Positions 25,723-32,900 of a stretch of DNA of 38,848 nt are shown here, in pieces (position 1 is the first letter of the stretch; the number at the start of each line of letters is the position of its first letter). Origin of the DNA: an uncultured Porphyromonadaceae bacterium (GTDB lineage Bacteria; Bacteroidota; Bacteroidia; Bacteroidales; Muribaculaceae); assembly GCA_945873625.1 (NCBI GenBank), contig CAMCDS010000022.1:1-38848 (forward strand), in the 5' to 3' direction. The position numbers were made by a program, and so were the translations under genes. The notes below the pieces were generated by a model. That model was not told where the DNA came from. It saw only the letters and a list, made by a program, of their open reading frames with translations, and ran no database searches.

Positions 25723-27856
25723 AAATCCTCAGCGAGATGGTGATTTTCTGTCCGCGGCGGAACTTCTCGCCCGCCGGAATCGACTGCCATACCACCCGGC
25801 CCGAGCCGCGGATGGCGACGTTGAGCCCGGCGCGCTCCAGAATGCGGATGGCCGAGGGGGCGTCGTAGCCCTTCACGTCGGGCACCCTTCCGCGCTTAGC
25901 AGCCGGTTCGCTTGTGGAGATGCGGCGGAGCGTAGAGTTCTCGATGCTCTTGCTCAGCGAGGCGTCGGAGCGGCGTGTGGTGGTTCCGGCCACCACCGGG
26001 CGGGAAGAGGTGCGCTTCTCGGCGTAGTTCGACGTATTGCCGAGCATTCCGCGGCTGTACATCTTGAGGGCCACGCGCTTCACCACCTGTCCCGACGTGC
26101 GGTTGGCGCTCGTACCCGACGGACCGAGCACGAGAGCCATACAGCTGTAGCGCGGCTGGGCGTAGGGGAAGAATCCGGCGAAGGCGTAGCGGCGCTTGGC
26201 GCGGTTGTAGACGCCGTGCTCCACGGGATAGGCCGTGCCGGTCTTTCCGGCTATCTCCACGCGGTCGTCCTGCACCAGGCGCGCCGTGCCGTGGGAGCCC
26301 CACACCACCTCGCGGATGCACTGCTTCACCTTCTCGGCCGTCTCTTCGGAGCACACCTGCTCGCGGATGTATCCGGCGCTGACGGTGCTGTCGAGCCCGT
26401 TCTCGTCGCGCAGTCCGCGCACCAGGTGCGGGCGCACGAGGCGTCCCTTGTTGGCTATGGCGTTGTAGTAGGCCAGCGTGTAGAGGGGCGGAATCTCGGT
26501 GTTGTAGCCGTAGGCCTGGCGGGCGAGGTCGAGGTGGCGTGCGGTCATGGTGATGTTGTTGCCGCGCGAATCCTTGGGGAGCAGCTTGCGCACGCGCGGA
26601 CGCTCCTCGTCGGCGATTCCGGAGTGCATCTGCTCGAAGAAGCCGATGGAGGTGAGGCGGTCGTGGAATTTAGAGGGGTCTTGCGAGTAGCCTCGGAAGA
26701 TGACGCGGGCGATGCCCGTGTTGGACGATTGCTCGATGATCTGCTTCATGCTCTTCATCCCTCCTCCGTGGGGGTCGGAAGTGCGCTGGAAGGGGCTGCA
26801 GTCGGCCACGTCGTTGACGCTCTTCACCAGTCCGTCTTCAAAGGCGATCATCAGCGAGATGGGCTTCATCACCGAGCCGGGCTCGTAGGCAATCACAGCG
26901 CGGTTGAGGGCCTCGCCGTAGGTGCCGTCGTCGAGCAGCTCGATGTTGCTTATGGCCTTGATTTCGCCTGTTGCCACCTCCATGAGGATGGCCGTGCCCC
27001 ATTCGGCGTTGGCTTCGGCGCATACCTTCAGCAGCTCCTCCTCGAGCATGTCCTGCAGGTCGATGTCGATGGTGGTGATGATGTCGTAGCCGCGCACGGC
27101 CGGGACGTCGACCCAGTTGGTGATTCCGCTCGTGAGGGCCACCTTCTTGGTTCGTCCGGGCTTGCCGTAGAGGAGCGAGTCGAGGTCTTTCTCCAGACCT
27201 GAATAGCCGTGGAACTCGCGGGTCTCGAAATTCTCGTTCACGCGGCCTATCGACCTGTAGGCCATCTTGCCGTAGGGGTAGATGCGGACGTCGCGTGCGT
27301 TCTTATATAGGGGATTGCGGTAGCCGTTGCCGGTGAACCGGTTTAGGAAGGGGAAGCGGCGCATTCGCTCATAGTCGTCGAGCGAACGCTTGGCGGCCAG
27401 ACGCAGGTTTGTGCGCCGTTTGTCGGGGGCTTTCTCCAGCTCCTTGCGCAGGCGGGTGTGCCATGAATACTTCTTGAACGTGTCGGGATGCACGTTGAGG
27501 TCTGAGTGGCGCGGATAGTAGAGGTCGAGCGAGTCGGCCAGCGAGTCGACCGAAGCCCAGGGAATCTCGCGCATCCTCTCGATCTTGTTGTGCTTGAGGT
27601 CGAGCATTATGTCGTAGACCTTGAGGTTGCATGCCAGAATGTTGCCGTTGGAGGCGAGTATGTTGCCTCGCTCCGGGGCGATGGTCGACACGTAGGAAAG
27701 CTCCTTGCGTGCCCGTTCGTTCCATGCGCCCGACTCTATGACGGTGGCCTGCACGAGCTTGGCCACCACGGCGATGGCGATGAGCAGCATCATGATCGAC
27801 ATGATGGTGTATCTCATCAGCATCCCTTTCTTGTTGTTTTTCTTCTTTGTTGCCAT
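25721..27856 (-). CDS. ftsI: Septal transpeptidase FtsI (PBP3) with C-terminal PASTA domain
   Basis: A 711-residue class B penicillin-binding protein that crosslinks septal peptidoglycan as partner of FtsW. It has a membrane anchor at about 14-40, the dimerisation/pedestal domain to about 250, then a transpeptidase with active-site Ser328 in SVMK (328-331), SSN at 377-379 and KTG at 538-540. A Ser/Arg/Thr-rich linker leads to one PASTA domain at about 655-711 (VPDVKGYDAPSAIRILERAG). Single PASTA domains on FtsI are common in Bacteroidota. It follows ftsL by 27 bases. Confidence 0.95.
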   Translation of the reverse strand: MATKKKNNKKGMLMRYTIMSIMMLLIAIAVVAKLVQATVIESGAWNERARKELSYVSTIAPERGNILASNGNILACNLKVYDIMLDLKHNKIERMREIPWASVDSLADSLDLYYPRHSDLNVHPDTFKKYSWHTRLRKELEKAPDKRRTNLRLAAKRSLDDYERMRRFPFLNRFTGNGYRNPLYKNARDVRIYPYGKMAYRSIGRVNENFETREFHGYSGLEKDLDSLLYGKPGRTKKVALTSGITNWVDVPAVRGYDIITTIDIDLQDMLEEELLKVCAEANAEWGTAILMEVATGEIKAISNIELLDDGTYGEALNRAVIAYEPGSVMKPISLMIAFEDGLVKSVNDVADCSPFQRTSDPHGGGMKSMKQIIEQSSNTGIARVIFRGYSQDPSKFHDRLTSIGFFEQMHSGIADEERPRVRKLLPKDSRGNNITMTARHLDLARQAYGYNTEIPPLYTLAYYNAIANKGRLVRPHLVRGLRDENGLDSTVSAGYIREQVCSEETAEKVKQCIREVVWGSHGTARLVQDDRVEIAGKTGTAYPVEHGVYNRAKRRYAFAGFFPYAQPRYSCMALVLGPSGTSANRTSGQVVKRVALKMYSRGMLGNTSNYAEKRTSSRPVVAGTTTRRSDASLSKSIENSTLRRISTSEPAAKRGRVPDVKGYDAPSAIRILERAGLNVAIRGSGRVVWQSIPAGEKFRRGQKITISLRI

Positions 27857-27883
27857 CTGTTGCGGTCGGGATATGGTTATGGA

Positions 27884-28243
27884 TTATTTCACGCTCAGGC
27901 GGTAGGGGGGCTGTTCCTGAAACGAGAGCCCGAGTCCGCGTTCGTCGGCCATGCGCTGCATCTCCGACTCGCGGATGAGCGACATATAGGCTGCCTTCTC
28001 CTGCAGCTTCGAGCTTTCGGCTCTAACCAGCTCGCGCTGCAGCTGCCGAATCTCGTTCATCTTGGTCTTTGTCTTGTAGCGGAGGCCCATGAGGGCCACC
28101 ACGGCCACAAGGAGGCTTACCAGCAGCCATGCGTTGCGCTTGAAGAAGCGGAGCGATACGGTGCGGCCGTAGCGCAGGTCGTTGAGCCATGCGGCCGAAG
28201 CCCCGGCGGTGGCGGATATGTTGTTGTCAGGCTTTTTTGCCAT
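27884..28243 (-). CDS. ftsL: Cell division protein FtsL-like
   Basis: A 119-residue bitopic protein. It has a polar cytoplasmic start (MAKKPDNNIS), an Arg-rich stretch, a membrane helix at about 41-58 (AWLLVSLLVAVVALMGL) and a heptad-like coiled coil (MNEIRQLQRELVRAESSKLQEKAA). Position between rsmH and ftsI plus topology identify it as the FtsL-type divisome subunit (FtsL/FtsB contact FtsQ). A longer frame starts at 28339 but would overlap rsmH and adds unconserved sequence, so I use ATG 28243. Confidence 0.85.
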   Translation of the reverse strand: MAKKPDNNISATAGASAAWLNDLRYGRTVSLRFFKRNAWLLVSLLVAVVALMGLRYKTKTKMNEIRQLQRELVRAESSKLQEKAAYMSLIRESEMQRMADERGLGLSFQEQPPYRLSVK

Positions 28244-28307
28244 GGTGTTGATGGTCTGTTGTTGGGGTGGATAACAGGTGGATGTGGCGGTAGTGGAGAG
28301 GAGGGTC

Positions 28308-29228
28308 TCACTCCTCGGGTCCGAGCAGCTCGGCCACACGGAGCTTCGCGCTGCGGCTTCTCGGGTTGGCCTCTACCTCTTCGGCCGACGGGGTGATAGG
28401 GTTGCGCGTTATCATCTTCCAGGGCGTCTGCACGCGGCCGAAGAAGTCTTTTTCGAGCTCTCCGTCGGTCTTGCCGGTCTTCATGAAGTTCTTTACCATG
28501 CGGTCTTCGAGCGAATGGTAGGTAATCACGGCGAGGCGTCCGCCGGGTCTGAGGGCTGTGAGCGTGGCTTTCAGGAAGTCTTCGAGCGCCGACATCTCGC
28601 CGTTGACCTCTATGCGCAGGGCCTGGAATATCTGTGCGAGTTCCTTCTTCTCCTGCTTTGGGCTGATGCACCCTGCGACGGCCTCAAGGAGCTGTCCGGT
28701 GGTGTCGAGGCGTCCGGCGTCGCGCGCGCGGATAATGGCGTCGGCTATCGGAGCGGGTCGCCGGAGGTCGCCGTAAAGCCCCAGAATCCTTATCAGCTCT
28801 CTTCTGTCGGCCTCGGCGAGGACGTCGGCGGCCGACTTTCCTGCGCTCCGGTTCATCCTCATGTCGAGCGGAGCGTCGGCGCGGAAAGAGAATCCGCGCT
28901 CCGCGCTGTCGAAGTGATGGAAGCTCACGCCGAGGTCGGCGAGGATGCCGTCGGCGTGGTCCACCCCGTAGTAGCGGAGGAAATTGGTGATATAGCGGAA
29001 GTTGGAATGTACAAATGTAAACCTTTCGTCGTCGGGCACGTTGGCGAGGACATCGATGTCCTGGTCGAAGCCGTAGAGGTGCCCGTCGGCGGCCAGCTCT
29101 CGGAGTATGGCGCGCGAGTGTCCCCCTCCGCCGAAAGTGGCGTCTATGTATATCCCATTGTTACGGATATTTAGCCCTTCTATCGCGTCCGACAGCAGGG
29201 CGGGTATATGGTAAACCTGATTGCTCAT
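28308..29228 (-). CDS. rsmH: 16S rRNA (cytosine-1402-N4)-methyltransferase RsmH
   Basis: A 306-residue methyltransferase (formerly MraW) modifying C1402 in the ribosomal P site. It shows YHIPALLSDAIEGL, YIDATFGGGGHSRAIL (SAM site), ADGILADLGVSFHHFDSAERGFSFR, and the C-terminal RPGGRLAVITYHSLEDRMVK with the PITPSAEEVEANPRSRSAKLRVAE end. ATG 29228 (MSNQVYHIP) matches the family start; ATG 29246 would add six residues. This is the first dcw gene here. mraZ, its usual upstream partner, is not found. Confidence 0.95.
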   Translation of the reverse strand: MSNQVYHIPALLSDAIEGLNIRNNGIYIDATFGGGGHSRAILRELAADGHLYGFDQDIDVLANVPDDERFTFVHSNFRYITNFLRYYGVDHADGILADLGVSFHHFDSAERGFSFRADAPLDMRMNRSAGKSAADVLAEADRRELIRILGLYGDLRRPAPIADAIIRARDAGRLDTTGQLLEAVAGCISPKQEKKELAQIFQALRIEVNGEMSALEDFLKATLTALRPGGRLAVITYHSLEDRMVKNFMKTGKTDGELEKDFFGRVQTPWKMITRNPITPSAEEVEANPRSRSAKLRVAELLGPEE

Positions 29229-29386
29229 CTGATATGGAATCGGCAAATTTGGCCAATTGCGAGAATTAGAGTGTAAAATTAGTCAAAATTGTAAATAGTT
29301 TACATATCGCAACACCATTTTTCGCATAAAAAGTTATGCACACCCCTTCTCCGGGAGTGCGGCACGGACTGAGAAAGGGGCCGTTC
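29229..29386. other. AT-rich leader of the dcw cluster, no mraZ
   Basis: This 158-base spacer between rsmH and the glycosyltransferase end has no open frame for MraZ. It holds small hairpins (GCATAA-AAAG-TTATGC, 29324-29339), one DnaA-box-like TTATGCACA at 29334-29342, and only weak promoter matches (TAATTTTA on the minus strand). It presumably contains the dcw promoter, but I cannot place it firmly. Confidence 0.5.
29343..29380 (-). terminator. Possible terminator of the GT4 gene
   Basis: CCCCTTCTC (29343-29351) pairs with GAGAAAGGGG (29371-29380) with one bulged A, 7 bases beyond the glycosyltransferase stop. On the minus strand the sequence goes on to TGTGCATAACTTTTT, so the T run comes a little late. 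Plausible but imperfect. Confidence 0.4.
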
Positions 29387-30526
29387 TCAATATTTCTGTC
29401 GGATGGTCTTTTCGTAGACGGCTTCGAGGCGCGAGGCTATCTCGGAATTGCTGAAGCGCGAGGCGTGGCGCTTGCCGATGGCCAGACGGCTCACGAGCTG
29501 CGGCCCGTCGGTGAGCGCGGCCTTCAGTGCCTCGGCCATCTCGCGGGGTGAGTCGGGGTCTACGTAGAAGGCGGCCTCGCCGCCGGCCTCTTCGAGACAC
29601 GACCCCTTGCCGGCTATCACCGGACGGTTGCTCTCCAGCCCTTCGAGCACCGGGATGCCGAACCCCTCGTAGCGCGAGGGATAGGCCACGGCGCTGCTCA
29701 TCTGATATAGGGCCGGAAGCTCTGAAAAGGCCACGTTTGAAATCACGTGTATGCGCGGCAGGGTGCCGTTTGCGCGGGCTATCTTCCTCACGCAGCCGAG
29801 ATAACCCCTGTCGCCGCCGACGACCACCAGTTCCACGTCGCGCGGCAGCGCGGCCAGAGCCTTCACGGTCAGCTCGAGGTTCTTGCGCTTCTCGATGGTG
29901 CCCACCTGTATGATGTAGCGGGCCGGCAGCCGGTATTTCTCTCGCGCGCTGGCGAGGGCGTGGCGTGAAGCCGGATGCTTGAAAGCCTCGGCACACCCCT
30001 GATAAACGATGTCGATTTTCTCCGGGTCGATGCCGTAAAGCTCCGTGATGTCGTTGGCCGTGCGCCGGCTGATGGCTATGACGCGGTCGGCAGCCTTGCA
30101 CGAGGCGCGGTATTTGAAGTCGTAGAGCAGACGGTCGGGGATGGAATAACACTCCGGGAGGCGGCGGTAGATGAGGTCGTGGACGGTAACCACGCTCGGG
30201 ATGCCGCTGCGGGCTATGTTGAGCGGAAGCTCGTTGCTGAGGCCGTGGTAGAGGTCGATTCCGTCGGCGCGCAGCTGCCGCGTGATGCCGAAGGAGCGCC
30301 ACAGCGCCCCTTTGGCCATGAGCCCGTCGCCGGCAGGGAGCACAAGCTCAACGTTGGGCATTTCGAGGATAGGGGCGAGGCGCGGATTCTCGCGCGTGTC
30401 GGGGGCGTAGAGCCTCAGGCTGTGGGATGGGAACCGCTGGGCTACTGACTCGATCACGAGGCGCGAGTAGTTGCCCAGTCCCGTCATGTTGCGCACAGCG
30501 CGCTTAGCGTCGTATCCTATTCTCAT
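29387..30526 (-). CDS. Glycosyltransferase family 4 (GT-B fold)
   Basis: A 379-residue retaining glycosyltransferase. The N-terminal MRIGYDAKRAVRNMTGLGNYSR matches the acceptor-side domain of GT4 enzymes. The C-terminal domain shows YIIQVGTIEKRKNL, LVVVGGDRGYLG and the EX7E motif at Glu287/Glu295 (YEGFGIPVLEGLESNRPVIA). It probably adds mannose or a similar sugar to a surface glycan or lipid; the substrate is unknown. I choose ATG 30526 because similarity starts there and an AGGAGG-like stretch precedes it; a longer frame opens at 30580. It stands alone, bounded by hairpins, directly upstream of the dcw leader. Confidence 0.9.
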   Translation of the reverse strand: MRIGYDAKRAVRNMTGLGNYSRLVIESVAQRFPSHSLRLYAPDTRENPRLAPILEMPNVELVLPAGDGLMAKGALWRSFGITRQLRADGIDLYHGLSNELPLNIARSGIPSVVTVHDLIYRRLPECYSIPDRLLYDFKYRASCKAADRVIAISRRTANDITELYGIDPEKIDIVYQGCAEAFKHPASRHALASAREKYRLPARYIIQVGTIEKRKNLELTVKALAALPRDVELVVVGGDRGYLGCVRKIARANGTLPRIHVISNVAFSELPALYQMSSAVAYPSRYEGFGIPVLEGLESNRPVIAGKGSCLEEAGGEAAFYVDPDSPREMAEALKAALTDGPQLVSRLAIGKRHASRFSNSEIASRLEAVYEKTIRQKY

Positions 30527-30586
30527 TCCTTCGCCTCCTCCTGCTTTCGGTTGGTTGTTTTTCAGCGCGAAGATACTCATTTTATT

Positions 30587-30608
30587 CCGTCCGTCAAAAT
30601 CCGGACGG
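30587..30608. repeat. Short hairpin in the glycosyltransferase leader
   Basis: CCGTCCG (30587-30593) pairs with CGGACGG (30602-30608) across an 8-base loop, just upstream of the long-frame start of the GT4 gene. On the minus strand it lies between the terminator at 30620-30654 and the gene; it may stabilise the leader. Confidence 0.4.
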
Positions 30609-30619
30609 GAAAATAAGAA

Positions 30620-30654
30620 TCTCCCGGGCCGGGTCTGGAGCCCGGTCCGGGAGA
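30620..30654 (-). terminator. Intrinsic terminator of the T9SS cargo gene
   Basis: TCTCCCGG (30620-30627) pairs with CCGGGAGA (30647-30654) around a second GC-rich inner pairing (CCGGG / CCCGG), with one G-T position between. On the minus strand the stem is followed by TTCTTATTTT. It lies 22 bases after the cargo stop. Confidence 0.75.
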
Positions 30655-30676
30655 CGCAAAGGAGAGATACTCACGA

Positions 30677-31396
30677 TTATTTCACTACAACCTTGGCAAC
30701 TTTGTTTCCGGCCTTCACGATGTAGATGCCGGGGGCGGCGGGAATCACGTTGGAGAAGAGGCCTTCGGCGCTCTTATAAAGCGCGCCGTCGACAGTATAG
30801 ACGCTGATGCCGCTTCCCTGTGCGCCGGCCACCACGATGGCTCCCTCCACGGCATATATCCTTACCGTGTCGGCGCTGACGCTGTCGACGCCCGACCGGG
30901 AGATGAGCAGCGAGGCTCCGGGCACGGCTTCGCCGACCTGGAACACGGGGCTGATGCGGTAGGTGTCGCCCATCTTGCCGTCTTTGTCGAGATAGGTGAG
31001 GGCCTCGACGGGCTCGGTGGTTACGCGCTCGCCGTTGCGCCACACGTTGTAGCCCTTGATCTCAAGTTCGAGAGGCATGGGCTGATAGGTAACGTCGTCT
31101 ATCTGCAGCAGGAACGTGGCCTGCGAGTTGGCGCGGATGGCGAAGCGTTTGGCACCGGCCGGGAGGTCGAAGGAATACATGGTCCAGCCCTGAGGCACGT
31201 CGATATGCTTCCCTACGGAGATGAAGTCGGCCGGATCGAGGCTGCCGGTGGAGTAGAGGCCCTCGATGTTCTCGGGCGAGGAGGCGCGTTTTGACCGCAT
31301 GTCGGCCTGTGGTGGGGTGGTGCCCACCTCTGCCTGTAGGCTTGCCGCAAGCAATAAGGCGCCGCCTGCCAGACTGAAGAAGTAAGCGTGTCTCAT
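30677..31396 (-). CDS. Short T9SS cargo protein with type A sorting domain, probably a decayed remnant
   Basis: A 239-residue secreted protein. It has a signal peptide (MRHAYFFSLAGGALLLAASLQA), then a charged stretch. The sequence STGSLDPADFISVG onward to FLLQIDDVTYQP (about 49-105) looks like the C-terminal half of a choice-of-anchor/MAM-like lectin domain, missing its front. An Ig-like stretch follows (YNVWRNGERV to SLLISRSGVD). Residues about 170-239 resemble the T9SS type A sorting domain (ISVYTVDGALYKSAEG, ending APGIYIVKAGNKVAKVVVK). Family members usually carry a large protease or adhesin region; here it is absent, so I infer an internal deletion that joined the signal peptide to the C-terminal end. 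The sorting signal fits the porX/porW genes in the window. Confidence 0.8.
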   Translation of the reverse strand: MRHAYFFSLAGGALLLAASLQAEVGTTPPQADMRSKRASSPENIEGLYSTGSLDPADFISVGKHIDVPQGWTMYSFDLPAGAKRFAIRANSQATFLLQIDDVTYQPMPLELEIKGYNVWRNGERVTTEPVEALTYLDKDGKMGDTYRISPVFQVGEAVPGASLLISRSGVDSVSADTVRIYAVEGAIVVAGAQGSGISVYTVDGALYKSAEGLFSNVIPAAPGIYIVKAGNKVAKVVVK

Positions 31397-31704
31397 AAAG
31401 TAGTGATTGATGGTGAAGTATTAGGGGTATGCCCGGATTCAAATGATTTGATTCGCTTTAAATACAGACATACTTTCAGGTTGTAGTGATACTCTAAGCG
31501 GGTCTCTTCGGCAACAAGGAGGTCGGTAGGCTTGGATGAGAGTGGAAAAGTCGGCGGTTGTCTATTGGTCTGTCGAGTTGAGAAGGCAACAAGAGTCAGA
31601 TGCGAAATTAGTGAAAAATTCGCATATTTCAAGTTTTTAATGTCGAAATCGATTTCTTTTTTGAGATTTTTTACCCCGACGGACTCTGTCGGGAAGATAA
31701 AGAA
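31397..31704. other. Long leader of the T9SS cargo gene
   Basis: These 308 bases hold no credible gene. They contain the minus-strand promoter at 31603-31632, implying a leader near 200 bases, and a stem CCCGAC / GTCGGG (31675-31680 with 31688-31693). A 114-residue minus frame (31393-31737) starts inside a terminator stem and lacks any domain, so it is not called. Confidence 0.55.
31603..31632 (-). promoter_or_regulatory. Bacteroidota promoter of the T9SS cargo gene
   Basis: The minus strand reads TTG (31632-31630), a 19-base spacer, then TAATTTCG (31610-31603), one mismatch from TAnnTTTG. Spacing matches the -33/-7 architecture. The predicted start is near 31596, about 200 bases before the ATG. 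Confidence 0.55.
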
Positions 31705-31735
31705 GAAGGGAAGAACCGCCGCGGTCCTTCCCTTC
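31705..31735 (-). terminator. Intrinsic terminator of the 51-residue gene
   Basis: GAAGGGAAGAACCGC (31705-31719) and GCGGTCCTTCCCTTC (31721-31735) pair almost completely, with one mismatch and a tight loop. On the minus strand the stem is followed by TTCTTTATCTT. It lies about 100 bases after the stop of the small gene at 31836. Confidence 0.65.
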
Positions 31736-31835
31736 ATCCACTATTACTGTACTTACCGTGGGCCCGAAGGCTCACCTATGTCTTTTTTCTACATGCGTCC
31801 CTGAGTAGGGACACCGGCAGATTATGGCTGTTGTG
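31736..31835 (-). ncRNA. Structured 3' region or candidate small RNA
   Basis: Between the small-gene stop and its terminator are two clean tetraloop hairpins: GTGGGCC-CGAA-GGCTCAC (31758-31775, one G-U) and GTCCCT-GAGT-AGGGAC (31797-31812). Together with the terminator they could form a 3'-derived small RNA. No known RNA family is recognised, and the strand is inferred from the terminator. Confidence 0.3.
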
Positions 31836-31991
31836 CTACTTTTTGCCGAGTTTGTCTGCGAGGTTGGATGCTGCGTCTGCACCCTTGTCGAGGAGGTCGG
31901 CCGTCTTTTCCTTGAGTCCGCCAAGGAATCCCTCGGCTTTCTCCTTCATCTCTTCGGCCTTTGCCGAAAGATTGCTCTTAGTGTTTTCCAT
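31836..31991 (-). CDS. 51-residue hydrophilic Lys/Ala/Glu-rich protein
   Basis: A short frame reads MENTKSNLSAKAEEMKEKAE, then a Gly-Gly break, then helical LKEKTADLLDKGADAASNLA and a Lys-Lys end. It is highly charged with a heptad-like pattern and resembles small stress or LEA-like proteins (CsbD/YtxH-tail style). No domain is certain. Support comes from the clean ATG-to-TAG frame, the amphipathic periodicity and a strong terminator about 100 bases downstream. No standard promoter was seen upstream. Location is cytoplasmic, as there is no signal peptide. Confidence 0.7.
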   Translation of the reverse strand: MENTKSNLSAKAEEMKEKAEGFLGGLKEKTADLLDKGADAASNLADKLGKK

Positions 31992-32050
31992 AATTGTTTT
32001 TAGCGGTTTTCAGCCTCAACGGCTTTTTTGTTTAATTGGTCTCTCTGATT

Positions 32051-32116
32051 CGGGTTGGTGCCTGCCGGTGTCGTATGCGACACCGATGCTCTCTTGCGGG
32101 AACCGGCCTCAACCCG
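32051..32116. ncRNA. Candidate structured RNA, nested stems
   Basis: CGGGTTG (32051-32057) pairs with CAACCCG (32110-32116), and GCCGGT (32064-32069) with ACCGGC (32102-32107). Inside, GTCG-TATG-CGAC (32070-32081) forms a hairpin that can extend to CGGTGTCG / CGACACCG in an alternative fold. Two mutually exclusive folds are a riboswitch-like trait. On the minus strand it would be the 5' leader of the 51-residue gene. No family is recognised. Confidence 0.35.
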
Positions 32117-32407
32117 GATTGTCGAGGTGGGTTTGATAGACTCTTTGTAATATCAACGTTTGATTCTCTTTTAGGTTGAATGGCCTCTCTTCATTTCACT
32201 TTTTTATTTTTTCAGCCTCGTGTCCGGTTTTCGAGGCTGCGAAATTTGCGTGTCTCTGCTCGGCGACGCTTGAATTTTCGATTCTCGGGTGCTTAAATTG
32301 CCCGTTTTTAGAGTTCAATTGCCCTTAAATCAGCTTATTATATCTATTTTTGAATTTGGGAGCAAGAAGGTTGGAAAATACTATGATGGTTAAAATATGT
32401 TATTGAG

Positions 32408-32438
32408 TTGCCTTGATTCCTTTTTTGTTGTATATTTG
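32408..32438 (+). promoter_or_regulatory. Promoter of ybeY-mnmG
   Basis: TTG at 32408-32410, a 20-base spacer and TATATTTG at 32431-32438 match the Bacteroidota -33/-7 consensus. A start near 32446 gives a leader of about 30 bases to the ybeY ATG. Confidence 0.75.
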
Positions 32439-32474
32439 CATTCTTTTGAGTGATTCAATCTTTAATTATAAGGT

Positions 32475-32900
32475 ATGATCAGTTATCAGACCGACGGCGT
32501 CGAAATGCCTGGCTTCGACGCCGGGCGAATAGAGCGATGGCTCGGCGAGGTGGCTGCCTCGCTCGGCAAGGAGCTGCGCAATGTCAGCTACTGCTTCTGT
32601 GGCGACGAAGAGATACTCAAGGCCAACCGTGAGTTTCTCGGCCACGACTATTATACGGACGTGATAACGTTCGACTATTCGCGTGGCAACCGCGTAAGCG
32701 GCGACATACTCATCTCGCTCGACACTGTCCGCTCGAATGCCGAGGCGGTGGGCGACAGCTATGAGCGCGAACTAAGGCGCGTGATTGCCCACGGCGTGCT
32801 TCATCTCTGCGGCATCGACGACAAGGCGCCGGGACAGCGTGAGGTGATGGAGCGACACGAAAACGAGGCACTCGCCCTCTATGATAAATTGGGGATATGA
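32475..32900 (+). CDS. ybeY: Endoribonuclease YbeY
   Basis: A 141-residue metal-dependent RNase for 16S rRNA 3'-end maturation and ribosome quality control. Landmarks are LRNVSYCFCGDEEILKANREFLGHDYYTDVITF and the metal motif HGVLHLCGIDDK (His106, His110). The third ligand, His in the classical HxxxHxxxxxH motif, is Asp116 here; I recall Asp at this place in other Bacteroidota YbeY, so it is probably a lineage trait. The stop overlaps the mnmG start (ATGA). The start at 32475 follows a clear promoter. Confidence 0.93.
   Translation: MISYQTDGVEMPGFDAGRIERWLGEVAASLGKELRNVSYCFCGDEEILKANREFLGHDYYTDVITFDYSRGNRVSGDILISLDTVRSNAEAVGDSYERELRRVIAHGVLHLCGIDDKAPGQREVMERHENEALALYDKLGI

Larger units (their letters stand above)
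31992..32474. other. Gene-free spacer with several foldable elements
   Basis: This 483-base divergent region between the small gene and ybeY has no credible gene. It contains a nested stem structure (32051-32116), a TTGATA / TATCAA stem near 32135-32155, an 8-bp hairpin CAGCCTCG / CGAGGCTG (32213-32220 with 32232-32239), two AATTGCCC copies near 32300-32330, and the ybeY promoter at 32408-32438. Confidence 0.65.

Noticed and set aside
29334..29342. TTATGCACA as part of an origin
   Set aside because: A single DnaA-box-like match with no cluster or AT-rich unwinding region; not evidence of oriC.
31393..31737. 114-residue minus frame before the T9SS cargo gene
   Set aside because: Begins within a terminator stem and spans the promoter; composition unlike a protein.
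31831..32136. 101-residue plus frame opposite the 51-residue gene
   Set aside because: Antisense to the better-supported small frame and runs through RNA stems.
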